A DNA stretch of 64,000 nt from Halictus rubicundus (Eukaryota; Arthropoda; Insecta; Hymenoptera; Halictidae), in assembly GCF_050948215.1 (NCBI RefSeq), contig NW_027488950.1, positions 124,001-188,000 of the forward strand. Reading direction: 5' to 3'. Below the pieces are notes generated by a model. It saw nothing but the letters and a program-made list of their open reading frames with translations. It had not been told where the DNA came from and ran no database searches. The position numbers and the translations under genes were made by a program. Positions 42,233 to 56,869 of the stretch are shown piece after piece; the first letter of the stretch is position 1; each line of letters starts with the position of its first letter.

Positions 42233-45200
42233 ATGCTATCCTCTATCCTATCCTCAATCCTAACCTATTCTCTATCCTATCCTCTATCCTATCCTATCCT
42301 CTATCCTATCCTATCGTCTATCCTATCCTCTTTCCTATCCTATCCTCTATCCTATCAAATCCCCTATCCTATCCTCTATCCTATCCTATCATCTATCATC
42401 AACCCTATCCTTTCCTGTATCCTATCCAATCGTCTATCCTATCCTATCCTCTATCCTATCCTATCCTATCCTCTATCCTATCCTATCCTCTATCCTATCC
42501 TATCCTCTATCCTATCCTATCCTCTATCCTATCCTATCCCCTATCCTATCCTATCGTCTATCCTATCCTCTATCCTAGCCTATCCTCTATAATATCCTAT
42601 CCTAACCTCTATCCTATCCTCTATCCTATCCTACTTTCTATCCCATCCTATCTTCTATCCTATCATATCCTCTATCCTATAATATCCTCTATCCTATCCT
42701 ATCCTCTATCCAATCCTCTATCCTATCCTATCCTATCCCCTATCCTATCCTATCGTCTATCCTATCCTCTATCCTATCCTATCCTCTATCCTATCCTATC
42801 CTCTATCCTATCCTATCCTCTATCCTATCCTATCCTCTATCCTATCCTATCCTCTATCCTATCCTATCCTCTATCCTATCCTATCCTCTATCATATCCTA
42901 TCATCTATCCTCTATCGTATCCTATCCTCTATCCTATCCTATCGTCTATCCTACCCTCTATACTATCCTATCCTCTATCCGATCCTATCCTCTATCCTAT
43001 CCTATCTTCTATCCTATCATATCCTCTATCCTATCAAATCCCCTACCCTATCCTCTATCCTATCCTATCCTGTATCCTATCCAATCCTCTATCCTATCCT
43101 ATCATCTATCCTCTATCCTATCCAATCCTCTATCCTAGCCTATCCTCTATCCTATCATATCCTCTATCCTATAATATCCTCTATCCTATCCTATCCTCTA
43201 TCCAATCCTCTATCCTATTCTATCCTCTATTCTATCCTGTCCTCTATCCTATCCTATCCTCTATCATATCCTATCATCTATCCTCTATCGTATCCTATCC
43301 TCTATCCTATCCTATCGTCTATCCTATCCTCTATCCTATCCTATCCTCTATCCTATCCTATCGTCTATCCTATCCTCTATCCTATCCTATCCTCTATCCT
43401 ATCCTATCCTCTATCCTATCCTATCGTCTATCCTCTCCTAGCCTCTATCCTATCCTATCCTCTATAGTATCCTATCCTCTATCCTATTCTATCCTATCTT
43501 CTATCCTACCCTATCATCTATCCAATCAAACCCCCTATCCTATCCTCTATCCTATCTTATCCTCTATCCTATCCTATCTTCTATCCTATCCTATCATCTA
43601 TCCTCAATCCTATCCTTTCCTGTATCCTATCCAATCGTCTATCCTATCCTATCCTCTATCCTATCCTATCCTATCCTCTATCCTATCCTATCCTCTATCC
43701 TATCCTATCCTCTATCCTATCCTATCCCCTATCCTATCCTATCGTCTATCCTATCCTCTATCCTATCCTATCCTCTATCCTATCCTATCCTCTATCCTAT
43801 CCTATCCTCTATCCTATCCTATCCTCTATCCTATCCTATCCTCTATCCTATCCTATCCTCTATCCTATCCTATCCTCTATCCTATCCTATCCTCTATCCT
43901 ATCCTATCCTCTATCATATCCTATCATCTATCCTCTATCGTATCCTATCCTCTATCCTATCCTATCGTCTATCCTATCCTCTATACTATCCTATCCTCTA
44001 TCCGATCCTATCCTCTATCCTATCCTATCTTCTATCCTATCCTATCCTCTATCCTATCAAATCCCCTACCCTATCCTCTATCCTATCCTATCCTGTATCC
44101 TATCCAATCCTCTATCCTATCCTATCATCTATCCTCTATCCTATCCAATCCTCTATCCTAGCCTATCCTCTATCCTATCCTATCCTAACCTCTATCCTAT
44201 CCTCTATCCTATCCTATTTTCTATCCTATCCTATCTTCTATCCTATCATATCCTCTATACTATAATATCCTCTATCCTATCCTATCCTCTATCCAATCCT
44301 CTATCCTATTCTATCCTCTATTCTATCCTGTCCTCTATCCTATCCTATCCTCTATCCTATCCTATCCTCTATCCTATCCTATCCTCTATCCTATCCTATC
44401 CTCTATCATATCCTATCATCTATCCTCTATCGTATCCTATCCTCTATCCTATCCTATCGTCTATCCTATCCTCTATCCTATCCTATCATCTATCCTCTAT
44501 CCTATCCAATCCTCTATCCTATCCTATCCTCTATCCTATCCTATCCTCTATCCTATCCTATCCTCTATCATATCCTATCATCTATCCTCTATCGTATCCT
44601 ATCCTCTATCCTATCCTATCGTCTATCCTATCCTCTATCCTATCCTATCCTCTATCCTATCCTATCGTCTATCCTATCCTCTATCCTATCCTATCCTCTA
44701 TCCTATCCTATCGTCTATCCTCTCCTAGCCTCTATCCTATCCTATCCTCTATAGTATCCTATCCTCTATCCTATTCTATCCTATCTTCTATCCTACCCTA
44801 TCATCTATCCAATCAAATCCCCTATCCTATCCTCTATCCTATCTTATCCTCTATCCTATCCTATCTTCTATCCTATCCTATCATCTATCCTCAATCCTAT
44901 CCTTTCCTGTATAATATCCAATCCTCTATCCTATCCTATCATCTATCATCAATCCTATCCTTTCCTGTATCCTATCCAATCGTCTATCCTATCCTATCCT
45001 CTATCCTATCCTATCCTATCCTCTATCCTATCCTATCCTCTATCCTATCCTATCCTCTATCCTATCCTATCCCCTATCCTATCCTATCGTCTATCCTATC
45101 CTCTATCCTATCCTATCCTCTATCCTATCCTATCCTCTATCCTATCCTATCCTCTATCCTATCCTATCCTCTATCCTATCCTATCCTCTATCCTATCCTA

Positions 45201-46326
45201 TCCTCTATCCTATCCTATCCTCTATCCTATCCTATCCTCTATCCTATCCTATCCTCTATCCTATCCTATCCTCTATCATATCCTATCATCTATCCTCTAT
45301 CGTATCCTATCCTCTATTCTATCCTATCGTCTATCCTACCCTCTATACTATCCTATCCTCTATCCGATCCTATCCTCTATCCTATCCTATCTTCTATCCT
45401 ATCCTATCCTCTATCCTATCAAATCCCCTACCCTATCCTCTATCCTATCCTATCCTGTATCCTATCCAATCCTCTATCCTATCCTATCATCTATCCTCTA
45501 TCCTATCCAATCCTCTATCCTAGCCTATCCTCTATCCTATCATATCCTCTATCCTATAATATGCTCTATCCTATCCTATCCTCTATCCAATCCTCTATCC
45601 TATTCTATCCTCTATTCTATCCTGTCCTCTATCCTATCCTATCCTCTATCCTATCCTATCCTCTATCCAATCCTATCCTCTATCCTATCCTATCCTCTAT
45701 CCTATCCTATCCTCTATCATATCCTATCATCTATCCTCTATCGTATCCTATCCTCTATCCTATCCTATCGTCTATCCTATCCTCTATCCTATCCTATCAT
45801 CTATCCTCTATCCTATCCAATCCTCTATCCTATCCTATCCTCTATCCTATCCTATCCTCTATCCTATAATATCTACTATCCTATCCTATCCTCTATCCTA
45901 TCCTATCCTCTATCCTATCCTAGCATCTATCCTATCCTATCCTCTATCCTATAATATCTACTATCCTATCCTATCCTGTATCCTATCCTATCCTCTATCC
46001 TATCCTATCGTCTATCCTATCCTCTATCCTATCCTATCCTCTATCCTATCCTATCCTCTATCCTATCCTATCGTCTATCCTCTCCTAGCCTCCATCCTAT
46101 CCTATCCTCTATAGTATCCTATCCTCTATCCTATCCTATCCTATCTTCTATCCTACCCTATCATCTATCCAATCAAATCCCCTATCCTATCCTCTATCCT
46201 ATCTTATCCTCTATCCTATCCTATCTTCTATCCTATCCTATCATCTATCCTCAATCCTATCCTTTCCTGTATCCTATCCAATCCTCTATCCTATCCTATC
46301 CTCTATCCTATCCTGTCCTCTATCCT
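42233..46326 (+). repeat. ~4.1-kb higher-order repeat, copy 2
   Basis: The copy spans 4,094 bp from its ATGCTATCC landmark to the next. It shares the TCAACCC variant with copy 1 only, and the ATCAAACCCC variant (43,525) with copies 1, 3 and 4. Its offset from copy 1 moves from 4,055 to 4,072, a one-monomer insertion. It ends with a segment matching the end of copies 3 and 4. Confidence 0.75.
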
Positions 46327-49300
46327 ATGCTATCCTCTATCCTATCCTCAATCCTAACCTATTCTCTATCCTATCCTCTATCCTATCCTATCCTCTATCC
46401 TATCCTATCGTCTATCCTATCCTCTTTCCTATCCTATCCTCTATCCTATCAAATCCCCTATCCTATCCTCTATCCTATCCTATCATCTATCATCAATCCT
46501 ATCCTTTCCTGTATCCTATCCAATCGTCTATCCTATCCTATCCTCTATCCTATCCTATCCTATCCTCTATCCTATCCTATCCTCTATCCTATCCTATCCT
46601 CTATCCTATCCTATCCCCTATCCTATCCTATCGTCTATCCTATCCTCTATCCTATCCTATCCTCTATCCTATCCTATCCTCTATCCTATCCTATCCTCTA
46701 TCCTATCCTATCCTCTATCCTATCCTATCCTCTATCCTATCCTATCCTCTATCCTATCCTATCCTCTATCCTATCCTATCCTCTATCCTATCCTATCCTC
46801 TATCATATCCTATCATCTATCCTCTATCCTATCCTATCCTCTATCCTATCCTATCGTCTATCCTATCCTCTATACTATCCTATCCTCTATCCTATCCTAT
46901 CCTCTATTATATCCTATCCTCTATCCTATCCTATCGTCTATTATAACCTCTATCCTATCCTTTATCCTATCCTATCCTCTATCCCATCCTACTCTCTATC
47001 CTATCCTATCCCCTATCGTATCCTGTTCTCTATCCTATCCAATCCCCTATCCTATCCTCTATCCTATTCTATCGCCTAAGATATCGTATCCTCTATCCTA
47101 TCCAATCCTCTATCCTATCCTATCCTCTATCCTATCCTGTCCTCTATCCTATCCTATCGTCTATCCTATCCTCTATCCTATCCTATCCTGTATCCTATCC
47201 CATGCTCTATCCTATCCTATCCTCTATCCTATCCTATCCTCTATCATATCCTATCATCTATCCTCTATCGTATCCTATCCTCTATCCTATCCTATCGTCT
47301 ATCCTACCCTCTATACTATCCTATCCTCTATCCGATCCTATCCTCTATCCTATCCTATCTTCTATCCTATCCTATCCTCTATCCTATCAAATCCCCTACC
47401 CTATCCTCTATCCTATCCTATCCTGTATCCTATCCAATCCTCTATCCTATCCTATCATCTATCCTCTATCCTATCCAATCCTCTATCCTAGCCTATCCTC
47501 TATCCTATCATATCCTCTATCCTATAATATCCTCTATCCTATCCTATCCTCTATCCAATCCTCTATCCTATTCTATCCTCTATTCTATCCTGTCCTCTAT
47601 CCTATCCTATCCTCTATCATATCCTATCATCTATCCTCTATCGTATCCTATCCTCTATCCTATCCTATCGTCTATCCTATCCTCTATCCTATCCTATCCT
47701 CTATCCTATCCTATCGTCTATCCTATCCTCTATCCTATCCTATCCTCTATCCTATCCTATCCTCTATCCTATCCTATCGTCTATCCTCTCCTAGCCTCTA
47801 TCCTATCCTATCCTCTATAGTATCCTATCCTCTATCCTATTCTATCCTATCTTCTATCCTACCCTATCATCTATCCAATCAAACCCCCTATCCTATCCTC
47901 TATCCTATCTTATCCTCTATCCTATCCTATCTTCTATCCTATCCTATCATCTATCCTCAATCCTATCCTTTCCTGTATCCTATCCAATCGTCTATCCTAT
48001 CCTATCCTCTATCCTATCCTATCCTATCCTCTATCCTATCCTATCCTCTATCCTATCCTATCCTCTATCCTATCCTATCCCCTATCCTATCCTATCGTCT
48101 ATCCTATCCTCTATCCTATCCTATCCTCTATACTATCCTATCCTCTAACCTATCCTATCCTCTATCCTATCCTATCCTCTATCCTATCCTATCCTCTATC
48201 CTATCCTATCCTCTATCCTATCCTATCCTCTATCCTATCCTATCCTCTATCCTATCCTATCCTCTATCATATCCTATCATCTATCCTCTATCGTATCCTA
48301 TCCTCTATCCTATCCTATCGTCTATCCTATCCTCTATACTATCCTATCCTCTATCCGATCCTATCCTCTATCCTATCCTATCTTCTATCCTATCCTATCC
48401 TCTATCCTATCAAATCCCCTACCCTATCCTCTATCCTATCCTATCCTGTATCCTATCCAATCCTCTATCCTATCCTATCATCTATCCTCTATCCTATCCA
48501 ATCCTCTATCCTAGCCTATCCTCTATCCTATCCTATCCTAACCTCTATCCTATCCTCTATCCTATCCTATTTTCTATCCTATCCTATCTTCTATCCTATC
48601 ATATCCTCTATACTATAATATCCTCTATCCTATCCTATCCTCTATCCAATCCTCTATCCTATTTTATCCTCTATTCTATCCTGTCCTCTATCCTATCCTA
48701 TCCTCTATCCTATCCTATCCTCTATCCTATCCTATCCTCTATCCTATCCTATCCTCTATCATATCCTATCATCTATCCTCTATCGTATCCTATCCTCTAT
48801 CCTATCCTATCGTCTATCCTATCCTCTATCCTATCCTATCATCTATCCTCTATCCTATCCAATCCTCTATCCTATCCTATCCTCTATCCTATCCTATCCT
48901 CTATCCTATCCTATCCTCTATCATATCCTATCATCTATCCTCTATCGTATCCTATCCTCTATCCTATCCTATCGTCTATCCTATCCTCTATCCTATCCTA
49001 TCCTCTATCCTATCCTATCGTCTATCCTATCCTCTATCCTATCCTATCCTCTATCCTATCCTATCGTCTATCCTCTCCTAGCCTCTATCCTATCCTATCC
49101 TCTATAGTAACCTATCCTCTATCCTATTCTATCCTATCTTCTATCCTACCCTATCATCTATCCAATCAAATCCCCTATCCTATCCTCTATCCTATCTTAT
49201 CCTCTATCCTATCCTATCTTCTATCCTATCCTATCATCTATCCTCAATCCTATCCTTTCCTGTATAATATCCAATCCTCTATCCTATCCTATCATCTATC

Positions 49301-50747
49301 ATCAATCCTATCCTTTCCTGTATCCTATCCAATCGTCTATCCTATCCTATCCTCTATCCTATCCTATCCTATCCTCTATCCTATCCTATCCTCTATCCTA
49401 TCCTATCCTCCATCCTATCCTATCCCCTATCCTATCCTATCGTCTATCCTATCCTCTATCCTATCCTATCCTCTATCCTATCCTATCCTCTATCCTATCC
49501 TATCCTCTATCCTATCCTATCCTCTATCCTATCCTATCCTCTATCCTATCCTATCCTCTATCCTATCCTATCCTCTATCCTATCCTATCCTCTATCCTAT
49601 CCTATCCTCTATCCTATCCTATCCTCTATCCTATCCTATCCTCTATCCTATCCTATCCTCTATCCTATCCTATCCTCTATCCTATCCTATCCTCTATCAT
49701 ATCCTATCATCTATCCTCTATCGTATCCTATCCTCTATCCTATCCTATCGTCTATCCTACCCTCTATACTATCCTATCCTCTATCCGATCCTATCCTCTA
49801 TCCTATCCTATCTTCTATCCTATCCTATCCTCTATCCTATCAAATCCCCTACCCTATCCTCTATCCTATCCTATCCTGTATCCTATCCAATCCTCTATCC
49901 TATCCTATCATCTATCCTCTATCCTATCCAATCCTCTATCCTAGCCTATCCTCTATCCTATCATATCCTCTATCCTATAATATCCTCTATCCTATCCTAT
50001 CCTCTATCCAATCCTCTATCCTATTCTATCCTCTATTCTATCCTGTCCTCTATCCTATCCTATCCTCTATCCTATCCTATCCTCTATCCTATCCTATCCT
50101 CTATCCTATCCTATCCTCTATCCTATCCTATCCTCTATCATATCCTATCATCTATCCTCTATCGTATCCTATCCTCTATCCTATCCTATCGTCTATCCTA
50201 TCCTCTATCCTATCCTATCATCTATCCTCTATCCTATCCAATCCTCTATCCTATCCTATCCTCTATCCTATCCTATCCTCTATCCTATAATATCTACTAT
50301 CCTATCCTATCCTCTATCCTATCCTATCCTCTATCCTATCCTAGCATCTATCCTATCCTATCCTCTATCCTATAATATCTACTATCCTATCCTATCCTGT
50401 ATCGTATCCTATCCTCTATCCTATCCTATCGTCTATCCTATCCTCTATCCTATCCTATCCTCTATCCTATCCTATCCTCTATCCTATCCTATCGTCTATC
50501 CTCTCCTAGCCTCCATCCTATCCTATCCTCTATAGTATCCTATCCTCTATCCTATCCTATCCTATCTTCTATCCTACCCTATCATCTATCCAATCAAATC
50601 CCCTATCCTATCCTCTATCCTATCTTATCCTCTATCCTATCCTATCTTCTATCCTATCCTATCATCTATCCTCAATCCTATCCTTTCCTGTATCCTATCC
50701 AATCCTCTATCCTATCCTATCCTCTATCCTATCCTGTCCTCTATCCT
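46327..50747 (+). repeat. ~4.4-kb higher-order repeat, copy 3
   Basis: The copy spans 4,421 bp between landmarks. It contains the CCTAAGATATCGTATCC element at 47,075, which is missing from copies 1 and 2 but present in copy 4 (51,554) and the partial copy 5 (56,743). It also carries ATCAAACCCC at 47,878. A damaged monomer near 46,950 (CTATTATAACC instead of CTATCCTATCC) is private to this copy. Confidence 0.75.
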
Positions 50748-52883
50748 ATGCTATCCTCTATCCTATCCTCAATCCTAACCTATTCTCTATCCTATCCTCT
50801 ATCCTATCCTATCCTCTATCCTATCCTATCGTCTATCCTATCCTCTTTCCTATCCTATCCTCTATCCTATCAAATCCCCTATCCTATCCTCTATCCTATC
50901 CTATCATCTATCATCAATCCTATCCTTTCCTGTATCCTATCCAATCGTCTATCCTATCCTATCCTCTATCCTATCCTATCCTATCCTCTATCCTATCCTA
51001 TCCTCTATCCTATCCTATCCTCTATCCTATCCTATCCCCTATCCTATCCTATCGTCTATCCTATCCTCTATCCTATCCTATCCTCTATCCTATCCTATCC
51101 TCTATCCTATCCTATCCTCTATCCTATCCTATCCTCTATCCTATCCTATCCTCTATCCTATCCTATCCTCTATCATATCCTATCATCTATCCTCTATCCT
51201 ATCCTATCCTCTATCCTATCCTATCGTCTATCCTATCCTCTATACTATCCTATCCTCTATCCTATCCTATCCTCTATTATATCCTATCCTCTATCCTATC
51301 CTATCGTCTATCCTATCCTCTATCCTATCCTTTATCCTATCCTATCCTCTATCCCATCCTACTCTCTATCCTATCCTATCTTCTATCCTATCCTATCCTC
51401 TATCCTATCAAATCACCTATCCTATCCTCTATCCTATCCTATCCTCTATCCTATCCTCTATCCTATCCTATCCTCTATCCTATCCTATCCCCTATCGTAT
51501 CCTGTTCTCTATCCTATCCAATCCCCTATCCTATCCTCTATCCTATTCTATCGCCTAAGATATCGTATCCTCTATCCTATCCAATCCTCTATCCTATCCT
51601 ATCCTCTATCCTATCCTGTCCTCTATCCTATCCTATCGTCTATCCTATCCTCTATCCTATCCTATCCTGTATCCTATCCCATGCTCTATCCTATCCTATC
51701 CTCTATCCTATCCTATCCTCTATCATATCCTATCATCTATCCTCTATCGTATCCTATCCTCTATCCTATCCTATCGTCTATCCTACCCTCTATACTATCC
51801 TATCCTCTATCCGATCCTATCCTCTATCCTATCCTATCTTCTATCCTATCCTATCCTCTATCCTATCAAATCCCCTACCCTATCCTCTATCCTATCCTAT
51901 CCTGTATCCTATCCAATCCTCTATCCTATCCTATCATCTATCCTCTATCCTATCCAATCCTCTATCCTAGCCTATCCTCTATCCTATCATATCCTCTATC
52001 CTATAATATCCTCTATCCTATCCTATCCTCTATCCAATCCTCTATCCTATTCTATCCTCTATTCTATCCTGTCCTCTATCCTATCCTATCCTCTATCATA
52101 TCCTATCATCTATCCTCTATCGTATCCTATCCTCTATCCTATCCTATCGTCTATCCTATCCTCTATCCTATCCTATCCTCTATCCTATCCTATCGTCTAT
52201 CCTATCCTCTATCCTATCCTATCCTCTATCCTATCCTATCCTCTATCCTATCCTATCGTCTATCCTCTCCTAGCCTCTATCCTATCCTATCCTCTATAGT
52301 ATCCTATCCTCTATCCTATTCTATCCTATCTTCTATCCTACCCTATCATCTATCCAATCAAACCCCCTATCCTATCCTCTATCCTATCTTATCCTCTATT
52401 CTATCCTATCTTCTATCCTATCCTATCATCTATCCTCAATCCTATCCTTTCCTGTATCCTATCCAATCGTCTATCCTATCCTATCCTCTATCCTATCCTA
52501 TCCTATCCTCTATCCTATCCTATCCTCTATCCTATCCTATCCTCTATCCTATCCTATCCCCTATCCTATCCTATCGTCTATCCTATCCTCTATCCTATCC
52601 TATCCTCTATCCTATCCTATCCTCTATCCTATCCTATCCTCTATCCTATCCTATCCTCTATCCTATCCTATCCTCTATCCTATCCTATCCTCTATCCTAT
52701 CCTATCCTCTATCCTATCCTATCCTCTATCCTATCCTATCCTCTATCATATCCTATCATCTATCCTCTATCGTATCCTATCCTCTATCCTATCCTATCGT
52801 CTATCCTATCCTCTATACTATCCTATCCTCTATCCGATCCTATCCTCTATCCTATCCTATCTTCTATCCTATCCTATCCTCTA

Positions 52884-53639
52884 TCCTATCAAATCCCCTA
52901 CCCTATCCTCTATCCTATCCTATCCTGTATCCTATCCAATCCTCTATCCTATCCTATCATCTATCCTCTATCCTATCCAATCCTCTATCCTAGCCTCTCC
53001 TCTATCCTATCCTATCCTAACCTCTATCCTATCCTCTATCCTATCCTATTTTCTATCCTATCCTATCTTCTATCCTATCATATCCTCTATACTATAATAT
53101 CCTCTATCCTATCCTATCCTCTATCCAATCCTCTATCCTATTCTATCCTCTATTCTATCCTGTCCTCTATCCTATCCTATCCTCTATCCTATCCTATCCT
53201 CTATCCTATCCTATCCTCTATCCTATCCTATCCTCTATCATATCCTATCATCTATCCTCTATCGTATCCTATCCTCTATCCTATCCTATCGTCTATCCTA
53301 TCCTCTATCCTATCCTATCATCTATCCTCTATCCTATCCAATCCTCTATCCTATCCTATCCTCTATCCTATCCTATCCTCTATCCTATCCTATCCTCTAT
53401 CATATCCTATCATCTATCCTCTATCGTATCCTATCCTCTATCCTATCCTATCGTCTATCCTATCCTCTATCCTATCCTATCCTCTATCCTATCCTATCGT
53501 CTATCCTATCCTCTATCCTATCCTATCCTCTATCCTATCCTATCGTCTATCCTCTCCTAGCCTCTATCCTATCCTATCCTCTATAGTATCCTATCCTCTA
53601 TCCTATTCTATCCTATCTTCTATCCTACCCTATCATCTA
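52884..53639 (+). repeat. 756-bp internal tandem duplication, first copy
   Basis: The ATCAAATCCCCTACCC motif at 52,888 and the unusual CTAGCCTCTCCTC variant at 52,991 recur exactly 756 bp later (53,644 and 53,747). Elsewhere in the array the second motif is normally CTAGCCTATCCTC or TCTCCTAGCCTC, so sharing the odd form ties the two copies together. The right end is a visible crossover junction near 53,640. Confidence 0.85.
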
Positions 53640-54395
53640 TCCTATCAAATCCCCTACCCTATCCTCTATCCTATCCTATCCTGTATCCTATCCAATCCTC
53701 TATCCTATCCTATCATCTATCCTCTATCCTATCCAATCCTCTATCCTAGCCTCTCCTCTATCCTATCCTATCCTAACCTCTATCCTATCCTCTATCCTAT
53801 CCTATTTTCTATCCTATCCTATCTTCTATCCTATCATATCCTCTATACTATAATATCCTCTATCCTATCCTATCCTCTATCCAATCCTCTATCCTATTCT
53901 ATCCTCTATTCTATCCTGTCCTCTATCCTATCCTATCCTCTATCCTATCCTATCCTCTATCCTATCCTATCCTCTATCCTATCCTATCCTCTATCATATC
54001 CTATCATCTATCCTCTATCGTATCCTATCCTCTATCCTATCCTATCGTCTATCCTATCCTCTATCCTATCCTATCATCTATCCTCTATCCTATCCAATCC
54101 TCTATCCTATCCTATCCTCTATCCTATCCTATCCTCTATCCTATCCTATCCTCTATCATATCCTATCATCTATCCTCTATCGTATCCTATCCTCTATCCT
54201 ATCCTATCGTCTATCCTATCCTCTATCCTATCCTATCCTCTATCCTATCCTATCGTCTATCCTATCCTCTATCCTATCCTATCCTCTATCCTATCCTATC
54301 GTCTATCCTCTCCTAGCCTCTATCCTATCCTATCCTCTATAGTATCCTATCCTCTATCCTATTCTATCCTATCTTCTATCCTACCCTATCATCTA
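53640..54395 (+). repeat. 756-bp internal tandem duplication, second copy
   Basis: This is the second copy of the 756-bp segment. At its left junction the text CTACCCTATCATC, normally followed by TATCCAATCAAATCCCCTAT, is instead followed by TATCCTATCAAATCCCCTAC. The breakpoint therefore lies in the shared ATCAAATCCCCTA tract. At its right end the normal continuation (near 54,395) resumes. Confidence 0.85.
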
Positions 54396-56869
54396 TCCAA
54401 TCAAATCCCCTATCCTATCCTCTATCCTATCTTATCCTCTATCCTATCCTATCTTCTATCCTATCCTATCATCTATCCTCAATCCTATCCTTTCCTGTAT
54501 AATATCCAATCCTCTATCCTATCCTATCATCTATCATCAATCCTATCCTTTCCTGTATCCTATCCAATCGTCTATCCTATCCTATCCTCTATCCTATCCT
54601 ATCCTATCCTCTATCCTATCCTATCCTCTATCCTATCCTATCCTCTATCCTATCCTATCCCCTATCCTATCCTATCGTCTATCCTATCCTATCGTCTATC
54701 CTATCCTCTATCCTATCCTATCCTCTATCCTATCCTATCCTCTATCCTATCCTATCCTCTATCCTATCCTATCCTCTATCCTATCCTATCCTCTATCCTA
54801 TCCTATCCTCTATCCTATCCTATCCTCTATCCTATCCTATCCTCTATCCTATCCTATCCTCTATCCTATCCTATCCTCTATCCTATCCTATCCTCTATCC
54901 TATCCTATCCTCTATCATATCCTATCATCTATCCTCTATCGTATCCTATCCTCTATCCTATCCTATCGTCTATCCTACCCTCTATACTATCCTATCCTCT
55001 ATCCGATCCTATCCTCTATCCTATCCTATCTTCTATCCTATCCTATCCTCTATCCTATCAAATCCCCTACCCTATCCTCTATCCTATCCTATCCTGTATC
55101 CTATCCAATCCTCTATCCTATCCTATCATCTATCCTCTATCCTATCCAATCCTCTATCCTAGCCTATCCTCTATCCTATCATATCCTCTATCCTATAATA
55201 TCCTCTATCCTATCCTATCCTCTATCCAATCCTCTATCCTATTCTATCCTCTATTCTATCCTGTCCTCTATCCTATCCTATCCTCTATCCTATCCTATCC
55301 TCTATCCTATCCTATCCTCTATCCTATCCTATCCTCTATCCTATCCTATCCTCTATCATATCCTATCATCTATCCTCTATCGTATCCTATCCTCTATCCT
55401 ATCCTATCGTCTATCCTATCCTCTATCCTATCCTATCATCTATCCTCTATCCTATCCAATCCTCTATCCTATCCTATCCTCTATCCTATCCTATCCTCTA
55501 TCCTATAATATCTACTATCCTATCCTATCCTCTATCCTATCCTATCCTCTATCCTATCCTAGCATCTATCCTATCCTATCCTCTATCCTATAATATCTAC
55601 TATCCTATCCTATCCTGTATCCTATCCTATCCTCTATCCTATCCTATCGTCTATCCTATCCTCTATCCTATCCTATCCTCTATCCTATCCTATCCTCTAT
55701 CCTATCCTATCGTCTATCCTCTCCTAGCCTCCATCCTATCCTATCCTCTATAGTATCCTATCCTCTATCCTATCCTATCCTATCTTCTATCCTACCCTAT
55801 CATCTATCCAATCAAATCCCCTATCCTATCCTCTATCCTATCTTATCCTCTATCCTATCCTATCTTCTATCCTATCCTATCATCTATCCTCAATCCTATC
55901 CTTTCCTGTATCCTATCCAATCCTCTATCCTATCCTATCCTCTATCCTATCCTGTCCTCTATCCTATGCTATCCTCTATCCTATCCTCAATCCTAACCTA
56001 TTCTCTATCCTATCCTCTATCCTATCCTATCCTCTATCCTATCCTATCGTCTATCCTATCCTCTTTCCTATCCTATCCTCTATCCTATCAAATCCCCTAT
56101 CCTATCCTCTATCCTATCCTATCATCTATCATCAATCCTATCCTTTCCTGTATCCTATCCAATCGTCTATCCTATCCTATCCTCTATCCTATCCTATCCT
56201 ATCCTCTATCCTATCCTATCCTCTATCCTATCCTATCCTCTATCCTATCCTATCCCCTATCCTATCCTATCGTCTATCCTATCCTCTATCCTATCCTATC
56301 CTCTATCCTATCCTATCCTCTATCCTATCCTATCCTCTATCCTATCCTATCCTCTATCCTATCCTATCCTCTATCCTATCCTATCCTCTATCATATCCTA
56401 TCATCTATCCTCTATCCTATCCTATCCTCTATCCTATCCTATCGTCTATCCTATCCTCTATACTATCCTATCCTCTATCCTATCCTATCCTCTATTATAT
56501 CCTATCATCTATCCTATCCTATCGTCTATCCTATCCTCTATCCCATCCTACTCTCTATCCTATCCTATCTTCTATCCTATCCTATCCTCTATCCTATCAA
56601 ATCACCTATCCTATCCTCTATCCTATCCTATCCTCTATCCTATCCTCTATCCTATCCTATCCTCTATCCTATCCTATCCCCTATCGTATCCTGTTCTCTA
56701 TCCTATCCAATCCCCTATCCTATCCTCTATCCTATTCTATCGCCTAAGATATCGTATCCTCTATCCTATCCAATCCTCTATCCTATCCTATCCTCTATCC
56801 TATCCTGTCCTCTATCCTATCCTATCGTCTATCCTATCCTCTATCCTATCCTATCCTGTATCCTATCCC

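Larger units (their letters stand above)
50748..55965 (+). repeat. ~5.2-kb higher-order repeat, copy 4 (carries a 756-bp internal duplication)
   Basis: The copy spans 5,218 bp between landmarks. Removing the 756-bp internal duplication (52,884-54,395) leaves 4,462 bp, close to copy 3. It shares CCTAAGATATC (51,554) and ATCAAACCCC (52,357) with copy 3 at a common offset of 4,479. The array continues into a partial fifth copy from 55,966 that is recognisable to about 56.9 kb. Confidence 0.75.
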
